64,000 nucleotides of DNA from Salinibacterium sp. M195. GTDB lineage: Bacteria > Actinomycetota > Actinomycetes > Actinomycetales > Microbacteriaceae. Below the pieces are notes generated by a model, which saw nothing but the letters and a program-made list of their open reading frames with translations, was not told where the DNA came from and made no database searches. Below are positions 26,002 to 35,538 of the stretch, one piece after another. Numbering within the stretch: the first letter of the stretch is position 1; each line of letters starts with the position of its first letter. The stretch is taken from contig NZ_CP040814.1 in NCBI RefSeq assembly GCF_019443965.1, positions 2,790,001 to 2,854,000 of the forward strand, given 5' to 3'. The position numbers were made by a program, and so were the translations under genes.

Positions 26002-27411
26002 CTAAAACATTCCGGCGACGATGAAGATGACGAACGCAATCGCGAAGCCCATGACACCGACGAGTGCTTGACCGACGGTCCACGTGCGAAGCGTGGTTTG
26101 GGTGTCCATGCCGAAGAAGCGGCTGACCAACCAGAAGCCCGAGTCGTTCACGTGACCAGCAAACACTGATCCGGCGGCGAGCGCGAGCACGATGGCAGCG
26201 AGTTCGACAGGGTTCAGGCTGGCGTCAGCCAACACGACGGGCTGGATGAGCGCTGCCGCGGTCGTGAGAGCGACGGTTGCCGAACCCTGAGCTACACGGA
26301 TGATCGCAGCGATCACGAAGCCCGCAACGATGAGCGGCATACCGATCGAGTCGAGCGACGTCGCGATACTGGCACCGATTCCGCTGGCACGAAGTACGCC
26401 ACCGAACATTCCACCGGCACCGGTGATCAGGATGATCGAGCTAACCGGGCCGAGAGCGCTGTCGACGATCGTCTCAATGAGGGTGCGCTCCTTGTTGCGC
26501 TTCCATCCGAGCAGCCACATGCCGAAGACAACGGTGATGAGCAGAGCGATCGGGGTTTCACCGAGCAGACGAAGCACCTGAACGAGAGGGTTCTCGAGAT
26601 CAACAACACCGGCGGTCGCGAGGGCGTTGAGACCGGTGTTCATGAAGATGAGCACGAGAGGGAGGAGAAGGAGGAAGAGAATCGTGCCGAGCTTGGGGTT
26701 TGACTTGAACTGAGCAGCTTTCTCGTCATCCTGGCTTCCGAACAGGATGTCGGGGATCGCGATGTCAAAGCGCTTGCCGGTCCAGGTGCCGAACTTGTAG
26801 CCGACGACGTACCAGGTGGGGAGGGCAACGATGAGTCCGAAGATCAGGACGAGGCCGACATCAGCGCCGAGAAGCCCGGTGGCCGCGACGGGGCCGGGGT
26901 GCGGCGGCACGAAGATGTGCATGACCGAGAAGGCGACGGCTGACGGGAAGGCGTAGAAGAGGAGCGATCCGCCGAGGCGACGAGCAACCGTGAAGATGAT
27001 CGGCAGCATGACGACAAGACCAGCGTCGAAGAAGATGGGGAAACCCATCATGAGCGAGGCAATGGCCAGAGCCAGAGGTGCCCGCTTCTCACCGAAACGA
27101 CGGATGAGCGAGTCGGCGAGCACTTGGGCTCCACCGCTCATTTCGAGCATCCGTCCCAGCATCGCACCAAGTCCAACCAGCAGGGCGACGCTGGCTAGAG
27201 TGCCACCAAAGCCAGACGTGAGGGTCGGAATTATCTGGTTCGTGGGGATACCAGCTGCTACCGCCGTGACGAGGCTCACGATGATCAGCGAGAGGAACGC
27301 GTGAACGCGGCCCACGATGATCAGCAGCAGCAAGAGCGCTATGGCTCCCGCAGCCAGAAGGAGAAGACCCCAGGTGGGCAGCTCCCAAAGCAATTGGAGA
27401 TCGGTCATCAT
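26002..27411 (-). CDS. gntP: GntP family gluconate:proton symporter
   Basis: A 469-residue polytopic membrane protein with 12 or more hydrophobic helices and the GntP/GntT family segments LVGLGAMLGRMLEMSGGAQ, FPIFFDAGLVVMLPI and FVPPHPGPVAA. It imports gluconate or related hexonates with protons. Two adjacent ATG codons (27411 and 27408) could start translation. It lies between gntK and idnO in the same direction. Neighbouring kinase and dehydrogenases support gluconate or idonate as substrate. Confidence 0.93.
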   Translation of the reverse strand: MMTDLQLLWELPTWGLLLLAAGAIALLLLLIIVGRVHAFLSLIIVSLVTAVAAGIPTNQIIPTLTSGFGGTLASVALLVGLGAMLGRMLEMSGGAQVLADSLIRRFGEKRAPLALAIASLMMGFPIFFDAGLVVMLPIIFTVARRLGGSLLFYAFPSAVAFSVMHIFVPPHPGPVAATGLLGADVGLVLIFGLIVALPTWYVVGYKFGTWTGKRFDIAIPDILFGSQDDEKAAQFKSNPKLGTILFLLLLPLVLIFMNTGLNALATAGVVDLENPLVQVLRLLGETPIALLITVVFGMWLLGWKRNKERTLIETIVDSALGPVSSIILITGAGGMFGGVLRASGIGASIATSLDSIGMPLIVAGFVIAAIIRVAQGSATVALTTAAALIQPVVLADASLNPVELAAIVLALAAGSVFAGHVNDSGFWLVSRFFGMDTQTTLRTWTVGQALVGVMGFAIAFVIFIVAGMF

Positions 27412-27434
27412 TGTCCTTTTTTCTCTTGTGCGGC

Positions 27435-27956
27435 TCAGCCGAGGTAGTGGTCGGTGAGGTCTTTTTTGATTGACCGGACGATCTCGTCCGGAGATTGAGT
27501 GAGGTCGGCGAGCACTCCGCGCTCATCGTCCTGGAGGGGTTCGAGGGTGTCGAACTGTGAGTCGAGCAGGCTGTTGGGCATGTACTCATGGTTGCGGTGC
27601 GACTGGCGCTCGGCAATCACGTCACGGCTGCCGGCGAGGTGAACGAAAACCGTAGAGGGCGCGTGCGCGACAAGAGCGGTGCGGTACGAGCGCTTCAACG
27701 AGGAGCACGCAACGATGATGGGGTTGCCGTCGGCGAGTTCTGCACCGATGCGATCGGCGATGATCTCTAGCCAGGGGGCTCGGTCTTCGTCATTAAGGGC
27801 GTGACCGGCAGCCATTTTCTCTTTATTGGCTCGCGGGTGCAGGTCGTCACCGTCGATAAACTGCATGCCCAGCGCGTGGCCAAGTGCAGCACCGACGGTC
27901 GATTTACCCGATCCGGAGACACCCATCACGATGAGGGGTGGAAATTGTGAAGCCAC
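27435..27956 (-). CDS. gntK: Gluconokinase
   Basis: A 173-residue kinase that phosphorylates gluconate to 6-phosphogluconate. The P-loop GVSGSGKST is at 12-20. FIDGDDLHPRANKEKMAAGHALNDEDRAPWL and ACSSLKRSYR are family hallmarks. The start is GTG at 27956. It is first in the gntK-gntP-idnO-idnD operon. Its upstream region contains the 8-bp palindrome TGATATCA (27989-27996) and AT-rich flanks, where the operon promoter should lie; a GntR site there is plausible but not clear. Confidence 0.94.
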   Translation of the reverse strand: MASQFPPLIVMGVSGSGKSTVGAALGHALGMQFIDGDDLHPRANKEKMAAGHALNDEDRAPWLEIIADRIGAELADGNPIIVACSSLKRSYRTALVAHAPSTVFVHLAGSRDVIAERQSHRNHEYMPNSLLDSQFDTLEPLQDDERGVLADLTQSPDEIVRSIKKDLTDHYLG

Positions 27957-28136
27957 AGTGTTCCTAACATTCGACGCATCGTTACGTCTGATATCAATCT
28001 CACAAGTGTGCCTTAAAGCAGACTTATTGCAAAGTTGTTGAGAATATATCTCCGAAAGCCAAGTTGGTCTGCCCTCGCCAAGCCCCTAGCATCTCGACCA
28101 CCGCGGTGGGAGTATGGGGCAAGGGAAGGAATTGCT

Positions 28137-28562
28137 ATGAGCGAGAACCTGAACGATCCGGTTGAGCAACTGTCACCGGAAACCTGTTGGGAGTTGCTGC
28201 GCACTGCCAGTCTCGGCAGAATCGCGGTTAGCTTTCAAGGAGAGCCTGAGATCACCCCGGTGAACTTCATCGCCGTGAACAACAGGCTGATGTTGCGCAC
28301 GTCACAGGGCACCAAGCTGCTCAAACTGACGATCAATGATCGAGTGGCGTTCGAGACCGACTATGTGGGCCCGCACACTGCGTGGAGCGTCGTCGCCAAA
28401 GGAACAGCCCGCATCATCGAATCTCAAGACGAGATCTACGAAGCCGACCAATTGCCGCTGACTCCGCTGATCCCCACGCTCAAGTACGTGTGGGTAGAAA
28501 TCAAGCCCACCGAAGTTACCGGCCGCCGCTTCACGCTCGGGCCGGAGCCCGAGCGCTACTAG
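28137..28562 (+). CDS. Pyridoxamine 5'-phosphate oxidase family protein
   Basis: A 141-residue split-barrel flavin-binding protein of the PPOX family. It opens with the conserved helix ETCWELLRTASLGRIAVSF, then the barrel strands EPEITPVNFIAVNNRLMLRT and WSVVAKGTARII. The start at 28137 has AAGGA seven bases upstream. Actinobacterial members bind FMN, F420 or heme and act in redox or detoxification; the cofactor here cannot be fixed. The gene lies between gntK (divergent) and an ABM-domain gene (convergent). Confidence 0.8.
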   Translation: MSENLNDPVEQLSPETCWELLRTASLGRIAVSFQGEPEITPVNFIAVNNRLMLRTSQGTKLLKLTINDRVAFETDYVGPHTAWSVVAKGTARIIESQDEIYEADQLPLTPLIPTLKYVWVEIKPTEVTGRRFTLGPEPERY

Positions 28563-28576
28563 CTAGGAGCTGCGGC

Positions 28577-28903
28577 TTAGAGCGCGCCCTTGCTGGGCGA
28601 GCCCATCGGCAATGCCGTCATCCGCACCACTGCTACCTCAGCAGTCAGGTGGTCTTTGATCTCGCCCACGAGCGCGGCTACGGCAGGGCTCGAGCCGTGG
28701 GCGTCGAGCAGTGCTTCTGATTCCCACTTCTCAATCATCACGAAGGAACCGTCTGCAGCCTCGTGCATCGCATACAGCTCGCAACCCGGTTCGTCATGCA
28801 CCAAGGCAAGCGCTGGCTCGAAGGCGGCAACGACTGCATCCCGGCTTTCGGGGCGGATATGGAAAACGGCGGTAACAATCACGGGCTGAGTCATAAGCTT
28901 CAC
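28577..28903 (-). CDS. Putative quinol monooxygenase (ABM/YgiN-like)
   Basis: A 108-residue ABM-domain protein with the family pattern VIVTAVFHIRPESRDAVVAAFEPAL, PGCELYAMHEAADGSFVMIEKW and a histidine-bearing ALLDAHGSSP helix. Start choice: GTG at 28903 has GAGGAG four bases upstream; an internal ATG at 28894 is also possible. It converges on the PPOX gene with 14 bases between stop codons. The substrate is unknown; quinones or aromatic compounds are common in this family. Confidence 0.78.
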   Translation of the reverse strand: MKLMTQPVIVTAVFHIRPESRDAVVAAFEPALALVHDEPGCELYAMHEAADGSFVMIEKWESEALLDAHGSSPAVAALVGEIKDHLTAEVAVVRMTALPMGSPSKGAL

Positions 28904-29054
28904 GCTACTCCTCGATTCCTGAATGCCGTCAACGCGCGGAGGCTGAACGGATGCCGCGAGCCTGCTGCGCGGTGTGCCCTAGGCTTGATGACTGGGCCAA
29001 CCAGCCGTGATCACTCGGCCCGCCCCTGTGTCCCAGAGTCAAGGAGTGAACGAT

Positions 29055-30512
29055 ATGACCGCTGCTGAGCAAACATCCGCAAACATTGGCGTAGTAGGAC
29101 TCGCAGTTATGGGCTCCAACCTCGCCCGCAACCTCGCGAGCCGCGAAGGCAATACCGTTGCCATCTACAACCGCTCCTACTCAAAGACCGAGACGCTGCT
29201 CACCGAGCACCCTGAAGCTAACTTCGTTCCGGCATCCACGTATGAAGAATTTGCGGCGTCGCTGTCGAAGCCACGCACCGCAATCATCATGGTGCAGGCC
29301 GGCAAGGGCACGGATGCCGTAATCGACGCGCTCACCGAAGCTTTCGAACCCGGCGACATCATCGTCGACGGCGGAAACGCGCTCTTCACCGACACCATCC
29401 GTCGCGAGAAGGCGGTGCGTGAGACCGGCATCAACTTCGTCGGCGCTGGCATCTCTGGTGGCGAAGAGGGTGCGCTGCTCGGCCCATCGATCATGCCCGG
29501 CGGTTCCGCAGAAGCGTGGGAAACCCTCGGCCCGATCCTCAAGTCAATTGCCGCGATTGCCGAAGGCGAGCCGTGCGTCACTCACGTCGGCACCGACGGT
29601 GCTGGTCACTTCGTCAAGATGATCCACAACGGCATCGAATACGCCGACATGCAGCTCATCGCTGAGGCCTACGACCTCATCCGCCAGGGCACCGGCGCAA
29701 CACCCTCAGAAATCGCCGATATCTTCGCCGAATGGAACAAGGGCGAGCTCGAGAGCTACCTCATTGAGATCACCGCCGAAGTTCTGCGTCAAGTCGACAC
29801 CAAGACCGACAAGCCGCTCGTGGACATCATCCTCGACCAGGCTGGCTCCAAGGGAACCGGCGTCTGGACTGTCCAAACTGCCCTGAATCTCGGAGTGCCC
29901 GTCTCGGGAATTGCCGAAGCGGTATTCGCTCGCGCGGTCTCCTCCAAGCCCGCTCAGCGTGCTGCCGCCAGCGCCCTGCCGGGACCGAGCTCCGTTCCGG
30001 AGATAGCCGACAAGGCCGCCTTCATCGAAGACGTTCGTCAAGCTCTCTACGCGTCAAAAATCATCGCGTACAGCCAAGGTTTCGACGCGATCGTTGCCGG
30101 CGCTGAAGAGTACAACTGGGACATCAAGAAGGGCGAGATCGCCAAGATCTGGCGCGGTGGTTGCATCATCCGTGCACGCTTCCTGAACCGCATCACTGAG
30201 GCCTACGCCGAAAACCCGGGCCTCGTGGCGCTCGTTACCGCGCCGTACTTCACAGAGGCAATGGCAGGCACCCAAGATTCTTGGCGACGTGTTGTTGGTG
30301 GCGCCGCAGCCGCCGGCATCCCGACGCCAGCATTCTCGTCGTCACTCGCCTACTACGACAGCCTGCGTGCACCGCGCCTGCCTGCCGCCCTCGTTCAGGG
30401 TCAGCGCGACTTCTTCGGCGCTCACACCTACAAGCGCGTCGACATGGATGGAACCTTCCACACACTGTGGTCAGGCGACCGTACCGAGATCGAAGCGACT
30501 GACTCGCACTAA
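29055..30512 (+). CDS. gnd: 6-phosphogluconate dehydrogenase, decarboxylating
   Basis: A 485-residue enzyme of the oxidative pentose phosphate pathway, making ribulose 5-phosphate, CO2 and NADPH. The N-terminal Rossmann motif is GLAVMGSNLARN, with NR in IYNRS matching NADP preference. The catalytic region GAGHFVKMIHNGIEYADMQ and GTGVWTVQTAL are conserved, and FGAHTYKRVDMDG closes the helical domain. ATG at 29055 is chosen over an upstream ATG because AAGGAG lies eight bases before it. It stands close to the gluconate operon, whose product is its substrate, and is followed by a strong hairpin. Confidence 0.96.
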   Translation: MTAAEQTSANIGVVGLAVMGSNLARNLASREGNTVAIYNRSYSKTETLLTEHPEANFVPASTYEEFAASLSKPRTAIIMVQAGKGTDAVIDALTEAFEPGDIIVDGGNALFTDTIRREKAVRETGINFVGAGISGGEEGALLGPSIMPGGSAEAWETLGPILKSIAAIAEGEPCVTHVGTDGAGHFVKMIHNGIEYADMQLIAEAYDLIRQGTGATPSEIADIFAEWNKGELESYLIEITAEVLRQVDTKTDKPLVDIILDQAGSKGTGVWTVQTALNLGVPVSGIAEAVFARAVSSKPAQRAAASALPGPSSVPEIADKAAFIEDVRQALYASKIIAYSQGFDAIVAGAEEYNWDIKKGEIAKIWRGGCIIRARFLNRITEAYAENPGLVALVTAPYFTEAMAGTQDSWRRVVGGAAAAGIPTPAFSSSLAYYDSLRAPRLPAALVQGQRDFFGAHTYKRVDMDGTFHTLWSGDRTEIEATDSH

Positions 30513-30519
30513 TCGAGCT

Positions 30520-30544
30520 GGCGGCGAACCTCTGGTTCGCCGCC
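30520..30544 (+). terminator. Rho-independent-type hairpin after gnd
   Basis: GGCGGCGAAC pairs perfectly with GTTCGCCGCC (10 bp) over the loop CTCTG. It starts eight bases after the gnd stop codon and is followed by ATTCGTGTCTT, a weak T-rich tail. Confidence 0.8.
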
Positions 30545-30607
30545 ATTCGTGTCTTAACCGGCGGCTGTAGTGCCGCCACCACCCGGTAAGTGACAGAATG
30601 GCCCACA

Positions 30608-30979
30608 ATGAGCAACTTCGATGAGCACCCCGAGCTAGACGGCTATGAGCCACACGGGGAACGCCCCTTGCGCTCCAAAACATTCGTTTGGGTCATGCGT
30701 GTTGTCGTTGTGCTCGGACTTATCGGGCTTGTCGTGCCCGGAATTGTTTCCGCCGCAGGCACAGCAAACAGCACAGCTAATCGCACGTGCGCGGTCTACA
30801 CCGAGTATTTGGCTCCGCAAGCAGTGTCCTACGACATTCGCTTTGAGCTATTCGGGCAGGGCGAGCCCGGCTGGAAGTGCTACTCCATCGCCTTTAACGG
30901 CAACGAGACCTTGCTGCGCTCGCTTGGGCTGATCCCTGGGCCCGCGATCATCCCGCGTAGCCCAGCAGACAACACCTAG
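30608..30979 (+). CDS. Hypothetical single-span membrane protein
   Basis: A 123-residue protein I do not recognise. A hydrophilic acidic N-terminus of about 25 residues is followed by one membrane helix at about 28-50 (VVVVLGLIGLVVPGIVSAA), then an outside domain of about 70 residues. That domain has two cysteines (in RTCAVYTEYL and GWKCYSIAF) that may form a disulfide. The domain has the look of a small actinobacterial envelope protein. It overlaps the acyl-CoA ligase gene tail-to-tail by four bases. Confidence 0.7.
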   Translation: MSNFDEHPELDGYEPHGERPLRSKTFVWVMRVVVVLGLIGLVVPGIVSAAGTANSTANRTCAVYTEYLAPQAVSYDIRFELFGQGEPGWKCYSIAFNGNETLLRSLGLIPGPAIIPRSPADNT

Positions 30980-32694
30980 CTCGCCGCAGCCTCACGTTCA
31001 GCGATCAGCTGTTCTTGAACCTGCCGACGCAGCACCTTGCCGATAAGCGAGCGAGGAAGCTCGTCGACGACGACGACGCTCTTGGGCACCTTATAAGCCG
31101 TGAGGTTTTCGCGCACAAAGTCGCGTACCGCTTTCTCGTCGAAGGTCGCTCCCTTCGCGAGCACAACGGCAGCGACAACATCTTCGCCGCTGTGTTCGCT
31201 AGGCAATCCCACAACCGCGGCGTCGACGATCGACGCGTGCTGGCGCAGCGCCTCTTCAATTTCACTCGGCGCAACGTTGAACCCGCCGGTGATGATGAGC
31301 TCTTTGATCCGGTCGACGACGGTCACGAAGCCATCAGGATCGACGGTGACGATATCGCCCGTGCGGAACCAATCGTTGCCATCGTCTGAGGTCGAAACGA
31401 ATACTTCGGCAGTCTCCTCTGGCTTATCCCAGTAACCCGAGAACACCTGCGGGCCGCGCACGATAAGTTCGCCCTGCTCCCCCGGGGCACGATCCACCGT
31501 GGGATTCTCCGGGTCGACAACACGGATCTCGGTGTTGGGGAGCGGAAGCCCTACCGTTCCCGCCCGCCGAGTCGGACCAACAGGGTTTGCGATGAGAATC
31601 GGGCTTGTCTCCGAGAGGCCATAGCCTTCAACAAGGGTGCCACCGGTGCGCTCTTCCCAAGGCTCGACCACGGAGGCGGAGAGGGGCATTGCTCCGGAGA
31701 TTGCGATCTCGATGCCCTTGAGCGATATGCCAGCAGCGTCGGCTGCTGCCGTGAGCCGCTCATAGATGGGAGGCACGGCAGGCAGGAATGTGGCTGGACG
31801 CTTCTTGACGACCGCTAGCACGAGGTCAGGGTCGAACTTAGGGAACAAGACAAGGCGCGCCCCCATGCTCATCGCAAACGTCAGGCAGAGCGTAAGGCCG
31901 TAGGCGTGGAACATAGGGAGAACGGCGTAGACCACCGCGGTGCCGCGAGGCACGGCCGGCGCCCACGCACGCGCCTGAGCTGCGTTGGTCGACAGGTTGA
32001 GGTGAGTGAGCATCGCACCTTTGGGAGACCCTGTGGTGCCGCTCGTGTACTGAATGAGCGCAAGATCTTCGGCAGTCGGCCGAACGATGTGCTCGTCGAT
32101 GGGCTCAGATTTCAGCAGCTCTTCCCACACGATCGTTCCGCTCACGTTTGTCGTGAGCGCGGTGCGTGATTCGCGCGCCTTTGCGATGGGCAATGTGAGG
32201 AGAGCGCGCTTGAGCAGCGGCATCGACTGGGTGACGTCAACCGAGATGATGGTCTCGGCTATGACATCCATCGGAAAGTCTTGCAGCGTGGCAACAACGT
32301 TGTTCCACGCGATCACGACTCGTGCCGCGTGGTCTTCGAACTGGTGGCGAAGCTCGCGCGGGGTGTACAGCGGGTTGTGCTCGACAACAATTGCTCCGAG
32401 ACGCAGCACCGCATAGAACGCCACAATGTGCTGCGGACAGTTGGGCAACACAAGAGCGACCCGGTCGCCCTTCTGCACACCCAAGAGCCGAAGCCCCTCG
32501 GCAGCCCGGTCTATCTGCGCGCCGAGCTCAGCATAGGTAGTTTCTTTGCCAAAGAACTCCAACGCGACACCGTTCGGGTATTCAGCGATAGAGGCCGCGA
32601 CCAGATCGTAAAGCGATCCTTGGGGCAACGGAATTTCATCGGGAACGCCATCGGCGTAGTTGGCAAGCCAGGGGCGGTCGGACAACGCAGTCAT
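30976..32694 (-). CDS. Long-chain fatty acid--CoA ligase (AMP-binding enzyme)
   Basis: A 572-residue adenylate-forming enzyme that activates fatty acids to acyl-CoA. The AMP-binding P-loop YTSGTTGSPKGA lies near residues 216-228, the A5 motif YGLSETSP later, FRTGDIVTVDPDGF near the hinge, and the C-terminal catalytic lysine region LPRSLIGKVLRR. Length fits the FadD family. The start is ATG at 32694. It is downstream of prs with about 100 bases between. Exact chain-length preference cannot be read from sequence. Confidence 0.92.
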   Translation of the reverse strand: MTALSDRPWLANYADGVPDEIPLPQGSLYDLVAASIAEYPNGVALEFFGKETTYAELGAQIDRAAEGLRLLGVQKGDRVALVLPNCPQHIVAFYAVLRLGAIVVEHNPLYTPRELRHQFEDHAARVVIAWNNVVATLQDFPMDVIAETIISVDVTQSMPLLKRALLTLPIAKARESRTALTTNVSGTIVWEELLKSEPIDEHIVRPTAEDLALIQYTSGTTGSPKGAMLTHLNLSTNAAQARAWAPAVPRGTAVVYAVLPMFHAYGLTLCLTFAMSMGARLVLFPKFDPDLVLAVVKKRPATFLPAVPPIYERLTAAADAAGISLKGIEIAISGAMPLSASVVEPWEERTGGTLVEGYGLSETSPILIANPVGPTRRAGTVGLPLPNTEIRVVDPENPTVDRAPGEQGELIVRGPQVFSGYWDKPEETAEVFVSTSDDGNDWFRTGDIVTVDPDGFVTVVDRIKELIITGGFNVAPSEIEEALRQHASIVDAAVVGLPSEHSGEDVVAAVVLAKGATFDEKAVRDFVRENLTAYKVPKSVVVVDELPRSLIGKVLRRQVQEQLIAEREAAAS

Positions 32695-32793
32695 ACGTTA
32701 ACTCTATGCCTGTCGAGACCCACTCATTTACGCAGGCCTTGGTCGCGAACCGTCGAGAATTGCCGCTGCGAGCCGAGATCTCGCGTCGAATGC

Positions 32794-33771
32794 TTAGGCA
32801 GCGCCGTCGAACATTGAGGTAACCGAACCATCGTCGAAAACTTCGTGAATCGCGCGAGCCAGTAGCGGCGCGATCGGCAAAATCGTGAGGGTCGGGAACC
32901 GCTTGTGCTCAGGGATCGGCAGGGTGTCAGTGACGACAACCGAGTCGATGAAGTCGCTCTGCAAAATCGTCGGCGCCGGGTCGGAGAAGATGGCGTGCGT
33001 AGCGGCCACAACAACCTTGAGCGCACCGGCTTTCTTCAGTGCTTCTGCCGCTTTAACGATCGTGCCGCCCGTGTCGATCATGTCGTCAACGAGGAGACAG
33101 ACTCGACCGCTAACGTCACCGACGATGTCGTGAACGGTGACCTGATTTGGCACGAGCGGGTCGCGGCGCTTGTGGATGATTGCCAGCGGAGAATCGAGCT
33201 TCTGGCTCCAGATGTCGGCAACGCGCACGCGGCCCATATCGGGGCTCACGACGGTAAGCGTCGAGGGGTCAAGCTGCTTGCGGAAGTGCTCAAGCAACAC
33301 CGGCATCGCAAAGAGGTGGTCGACGGGGCCGTCAAAGAATCCCTGAATCTGAGCGGCGTGCAGGTCGACGCTCATGATGCGGTCGGCACCAGCAGCCTTG
33401 TACAGGTCGGCGATGAGGCGGGCGCTGATCGGCTCGCGACCGCGACCCTTCTTGTCTTGACGGGCGTAGGGGTAGAAGGGCGAGACAACAGTGATGCGCT
33501 TCGCAGAGGCTCGCTTGAGAGCATCCACCATGATCAGCTGCTCCATGAGCCATTCATTGATGGGCTCCGTGTGCGACTGGATCACGAAAGCATCGCAGCC
33601 ACGAACGCTCTCGTCGTAGCGAGCGTAGATCTCGCCGTTGGCAAAGGTGCGGGCGTCAGTGGGCACGAGCTCGCTGCCGAGTTCTTCAGCGATGTCGAGC
33701 GCGAGCTGAGGATGCGCCCGCCCGGAGACGAGCACGAGTCGCTTCTGACCGGAAATCTTGATGCTGGCCAC
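32794..33771 (-). CDS. prs: Ribose-phosphate pyrophosphokinase
   Basis: A 325-residue enzyme that makes PRPP from ribose 5-phosphate and ATP. Motifs include the N-terminal VLVSGRAHPQLALDIAEELG, the flexible-loop region SPFYPYARQDKKGRGREPIS with catalytic basic residues, and the PRPP-binding loop LLVDDMIDTGGTI. The ending GSVTSMFDG is typical. The start is GTG at 33771, 24 bases after glmU, a conserved glmU-prs pairing. Confidence 0.97.
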   Translation of the reverse strand: MASIKISGQKRLVLVSGRAHPQLALDIAEELGSELVPTDARTFANGEIYARYDESVRGCDAFVIQSHTEPINEWLMEQLIMVDALKRASAKRITVVSPFYPYARQDKKGRGREPISARLIADLYKAAGADRIMSVDLHAAQIQGFFDGPVDHLFAMPVLLEHFRKQLDPSTLTVVSPDMGRVRVADIWSQKLDSPLAIIHKRRDPLVPNQVTVHDIVGDVSGRVCLLVDDMIDTGGTIVKAAEALKKAGALKVVVAATHAIFSDPAPTILQSDFIDSVVVTDTLPIPEHKRFPTLTILPIAPLLARAIHEVFDDGSVTSMFDGAA

Positions 33772-33795
33772 GTGGGGACTCGCTCTCTGCCGCGG

Positions 33796-35247
33796 TTACG
33801 GCGTTCGTCGGTCAGGCGAACTATCGTCGCTGGCTGCTTTGGCTGCCTGAGCCGCTGCAGTTCCCGCCCGATTGGTTTCAACCCAGCCACTGATGTTGCG
33901 CTGCGGAGCCACATTTATGCCGAGAGAGCCCGCCGGTACATCTTTTCGGATGACCGAACCTGCTCCGGTATACGCTCCGTCACCAATTCTAACCGGAGCA
34001 ACGAAGACGTTGTGTGACCCACTTCTCACATGCGAGCCCACTACCGTTCGGCTTTTGTTCACGCCGTCGTAGTTTGCAGTGATCGTTCCAGCACCGACGT
34101 TCGACTGTTCGCCGACTTCGGTGTCTCCGATGTAGCTGAGGTGGGGCACCTTGCTTCCCTCGCCAATAGTGGAATTCTTGGTCTCCACGAACGTTCCGAT
34201 CTTGCCGCCGACCCCAAGTTTGGTGTTGGGGCGAAGGTACGCAAAGGGACCAACGGATGCGTTGGCACCGATCACGCTGAGCGTTGCGTCGGTGCGTTTG
34301 ACGACAGCATTCTCGCCAACTTCACAGTCAACGAGGGTGGTGTCTGGCCCAATGATGGCGCCGGACTGCACGAGCGTTGCACCCTTGAGTTGGGTTCCGG
34401 GCAGAATCTCGACGTCGGGATTGAGCGTGACATCAGCATCGATCCATGTTGTCGCCGGGTCTTCGATGGTGACGCCAGCGCGCTGCCACTTCTGCACAAT
34501 GAGTTCGTTCATGCGACGGGCAGCTTCTGCCAATTGCACGCGGTCGTTGACTCCGGCGACCATCCAGCCGGAGGTAACGGGCATCGCTGAAACGATTGCC
34601 CCAACACCGCGAAGTAGGCCGACAACATCGGTGATGTACTTCTCGGCCTGAGCGTTATCTGTTGTGATGCGCACGAGTTGCTCGCGAAGCGGGCCAACGC
34701 TGAACACGTACGTGCCAGAGTTGATCTCGGTGATGGCGATTTCGGCGGCGGTGGCATCTTTCTGTTCAACGATGCGGTCGAGAGCACCGTCGGCGCCGCG
34801 CACAACTCGGCCATAGCCGGTGGCGTCATCGAGAATTGCCGAAAGCACGGTGGCGGCAGCTGATTGCGCGCGGTGCTGCGCGAGCAGCGAAGCAAGCGTG
34901 GCCGAGTCGAGAAGCGGAACATCTCCACTGACGACGACAACATCCCCATCAAAGTCTGCTGGCAGCGAATCAACCGCAACCTCAACGGCGCGGCCGGTGC
35001 CGGGAACATCGTCTTGATCAACGATGAGGATGTCCGGCATAAGTTCTGAAAGAGTCGCCACAACTTCGTCACGCTGGTGCCGCACTACGGCAATCACGTG
35101 ATCGGGGTTTAGCTCGCGGGCGGCAGCGACAACGTGCCCAATGAGTTCGCGACCGGCAAGGCGGTGCAGCACTTTGGGCTTGGCAGATTTCATGCGGGTG
35201 CCTTGGCCTGCAGCGAGAACAATGACGGCGAGTTTGTGTTCGGTCAT
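33796..35247 (-). CDS. glmU: Bifunctional N-acetylglucosamine-1-phosphate uridyltransferase/glucosamine-1-phosphate acetyltransferase
   Basis: A 483-residue cytosolic enzyme making UDP-GlcNAc for cell-wall synthesis. The uridyltransferase domain opens with LAAGQGTRMKS at 11-21. The C-terminal half is a left-handed beta helix built of hexapeptide repeats and contains the acetyltransferase active-site region RPNTKLGVGGKIGTFVE. The 25-residue tail after the helix is Ala/Ser-rich. The ATG at 35247 is chosen because it starts MTEHKLAVIVLAAG; a longer frame upstream overlaps nothing conserved. Upstream lies tRNA-Gln. Confidence 0.97.
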   Translation of the reverse strand: MTEHKLAVIVLAAGQGTRMKSAKPKVLHRLAGRELIGHVVAAARELNPDHVIAVVRHQRDEVVATLSELMPDILIVDQDDVPGTGRAVEVAVDSLPADFDGDVVVVSGDVPLLDSATLASLLAQHRAQSAAATVLSAILDDATGYGRVVRGADGALDRIVEQKDATAAEIAITEINSGTYVFSVGPLREQLVRITTDNAQAEKYITDVVGLLRGVGAIVSAMPVTSGWMVAGVNDRVQLAEAARRMNELIVQKWQRAGVTIEDPATTWIDADVTLNPDVEILPGTQLKGATLVQSGAIIGPDTTLVDCEVGENAVVKRTDATLSVIGANASVGPFAYLRPNTKLGVGGKIGTFVETKNSTIGEGSKVPHLSYIGDTEVGEQSNVGAGTITANYDGVNKSRTVVGSHVRSGSHNVFVAPVRIGDGAYTGAGSVIRKDVPAGSLGINVAPQRNISGWVETNRAGTAAAQAAKAASDDSSPDRRTP

Positions 35248-35317
35248 AGAGCTATTCTGCCTTGAATGAGCGGCTCTCAAAACGCCGCCACCGAAGTGGC
35301 TGAATTCACTGGAAAAG

Positions 35318-35389
35318 CTCCGCCTCTAGGATTCGAACCTAGACTGGACAGCTCCAAAGGCTGCCGTGCTGCCATTACACCAAAGCGGA
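35318..35389 (-). tRNA. tRNA-Gln(UUG)
   Basis: A 72-nt cloverleaf with acceptor stem TCCGCTT/AGGCGGA and discriminator G. The anticodon stem-loop GCAGC-CTTTGGA-GCTGT carries anticodon UUG, and the T arm is CTAGG-TTCGAAT-CCTAG. No encoded CCA. It lies 70 bases upstream of glmU on the same strand, a common actinobacterial position. Confidence 0.95.
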
Positions 35390-35538
35390 CCGCACCCGAA
35401 GGCGCTAACCAATTCTGCCAGATCATTGAGCCTCTGTCGTGCACATCGCCCGATTCGGAGCCTTCGCACACCATTTTGGGGCCTGTACGCCCCGGTTCAC
35501 TGCACACATGGTCGTTGTGAAACTGAGATAATAACCGG

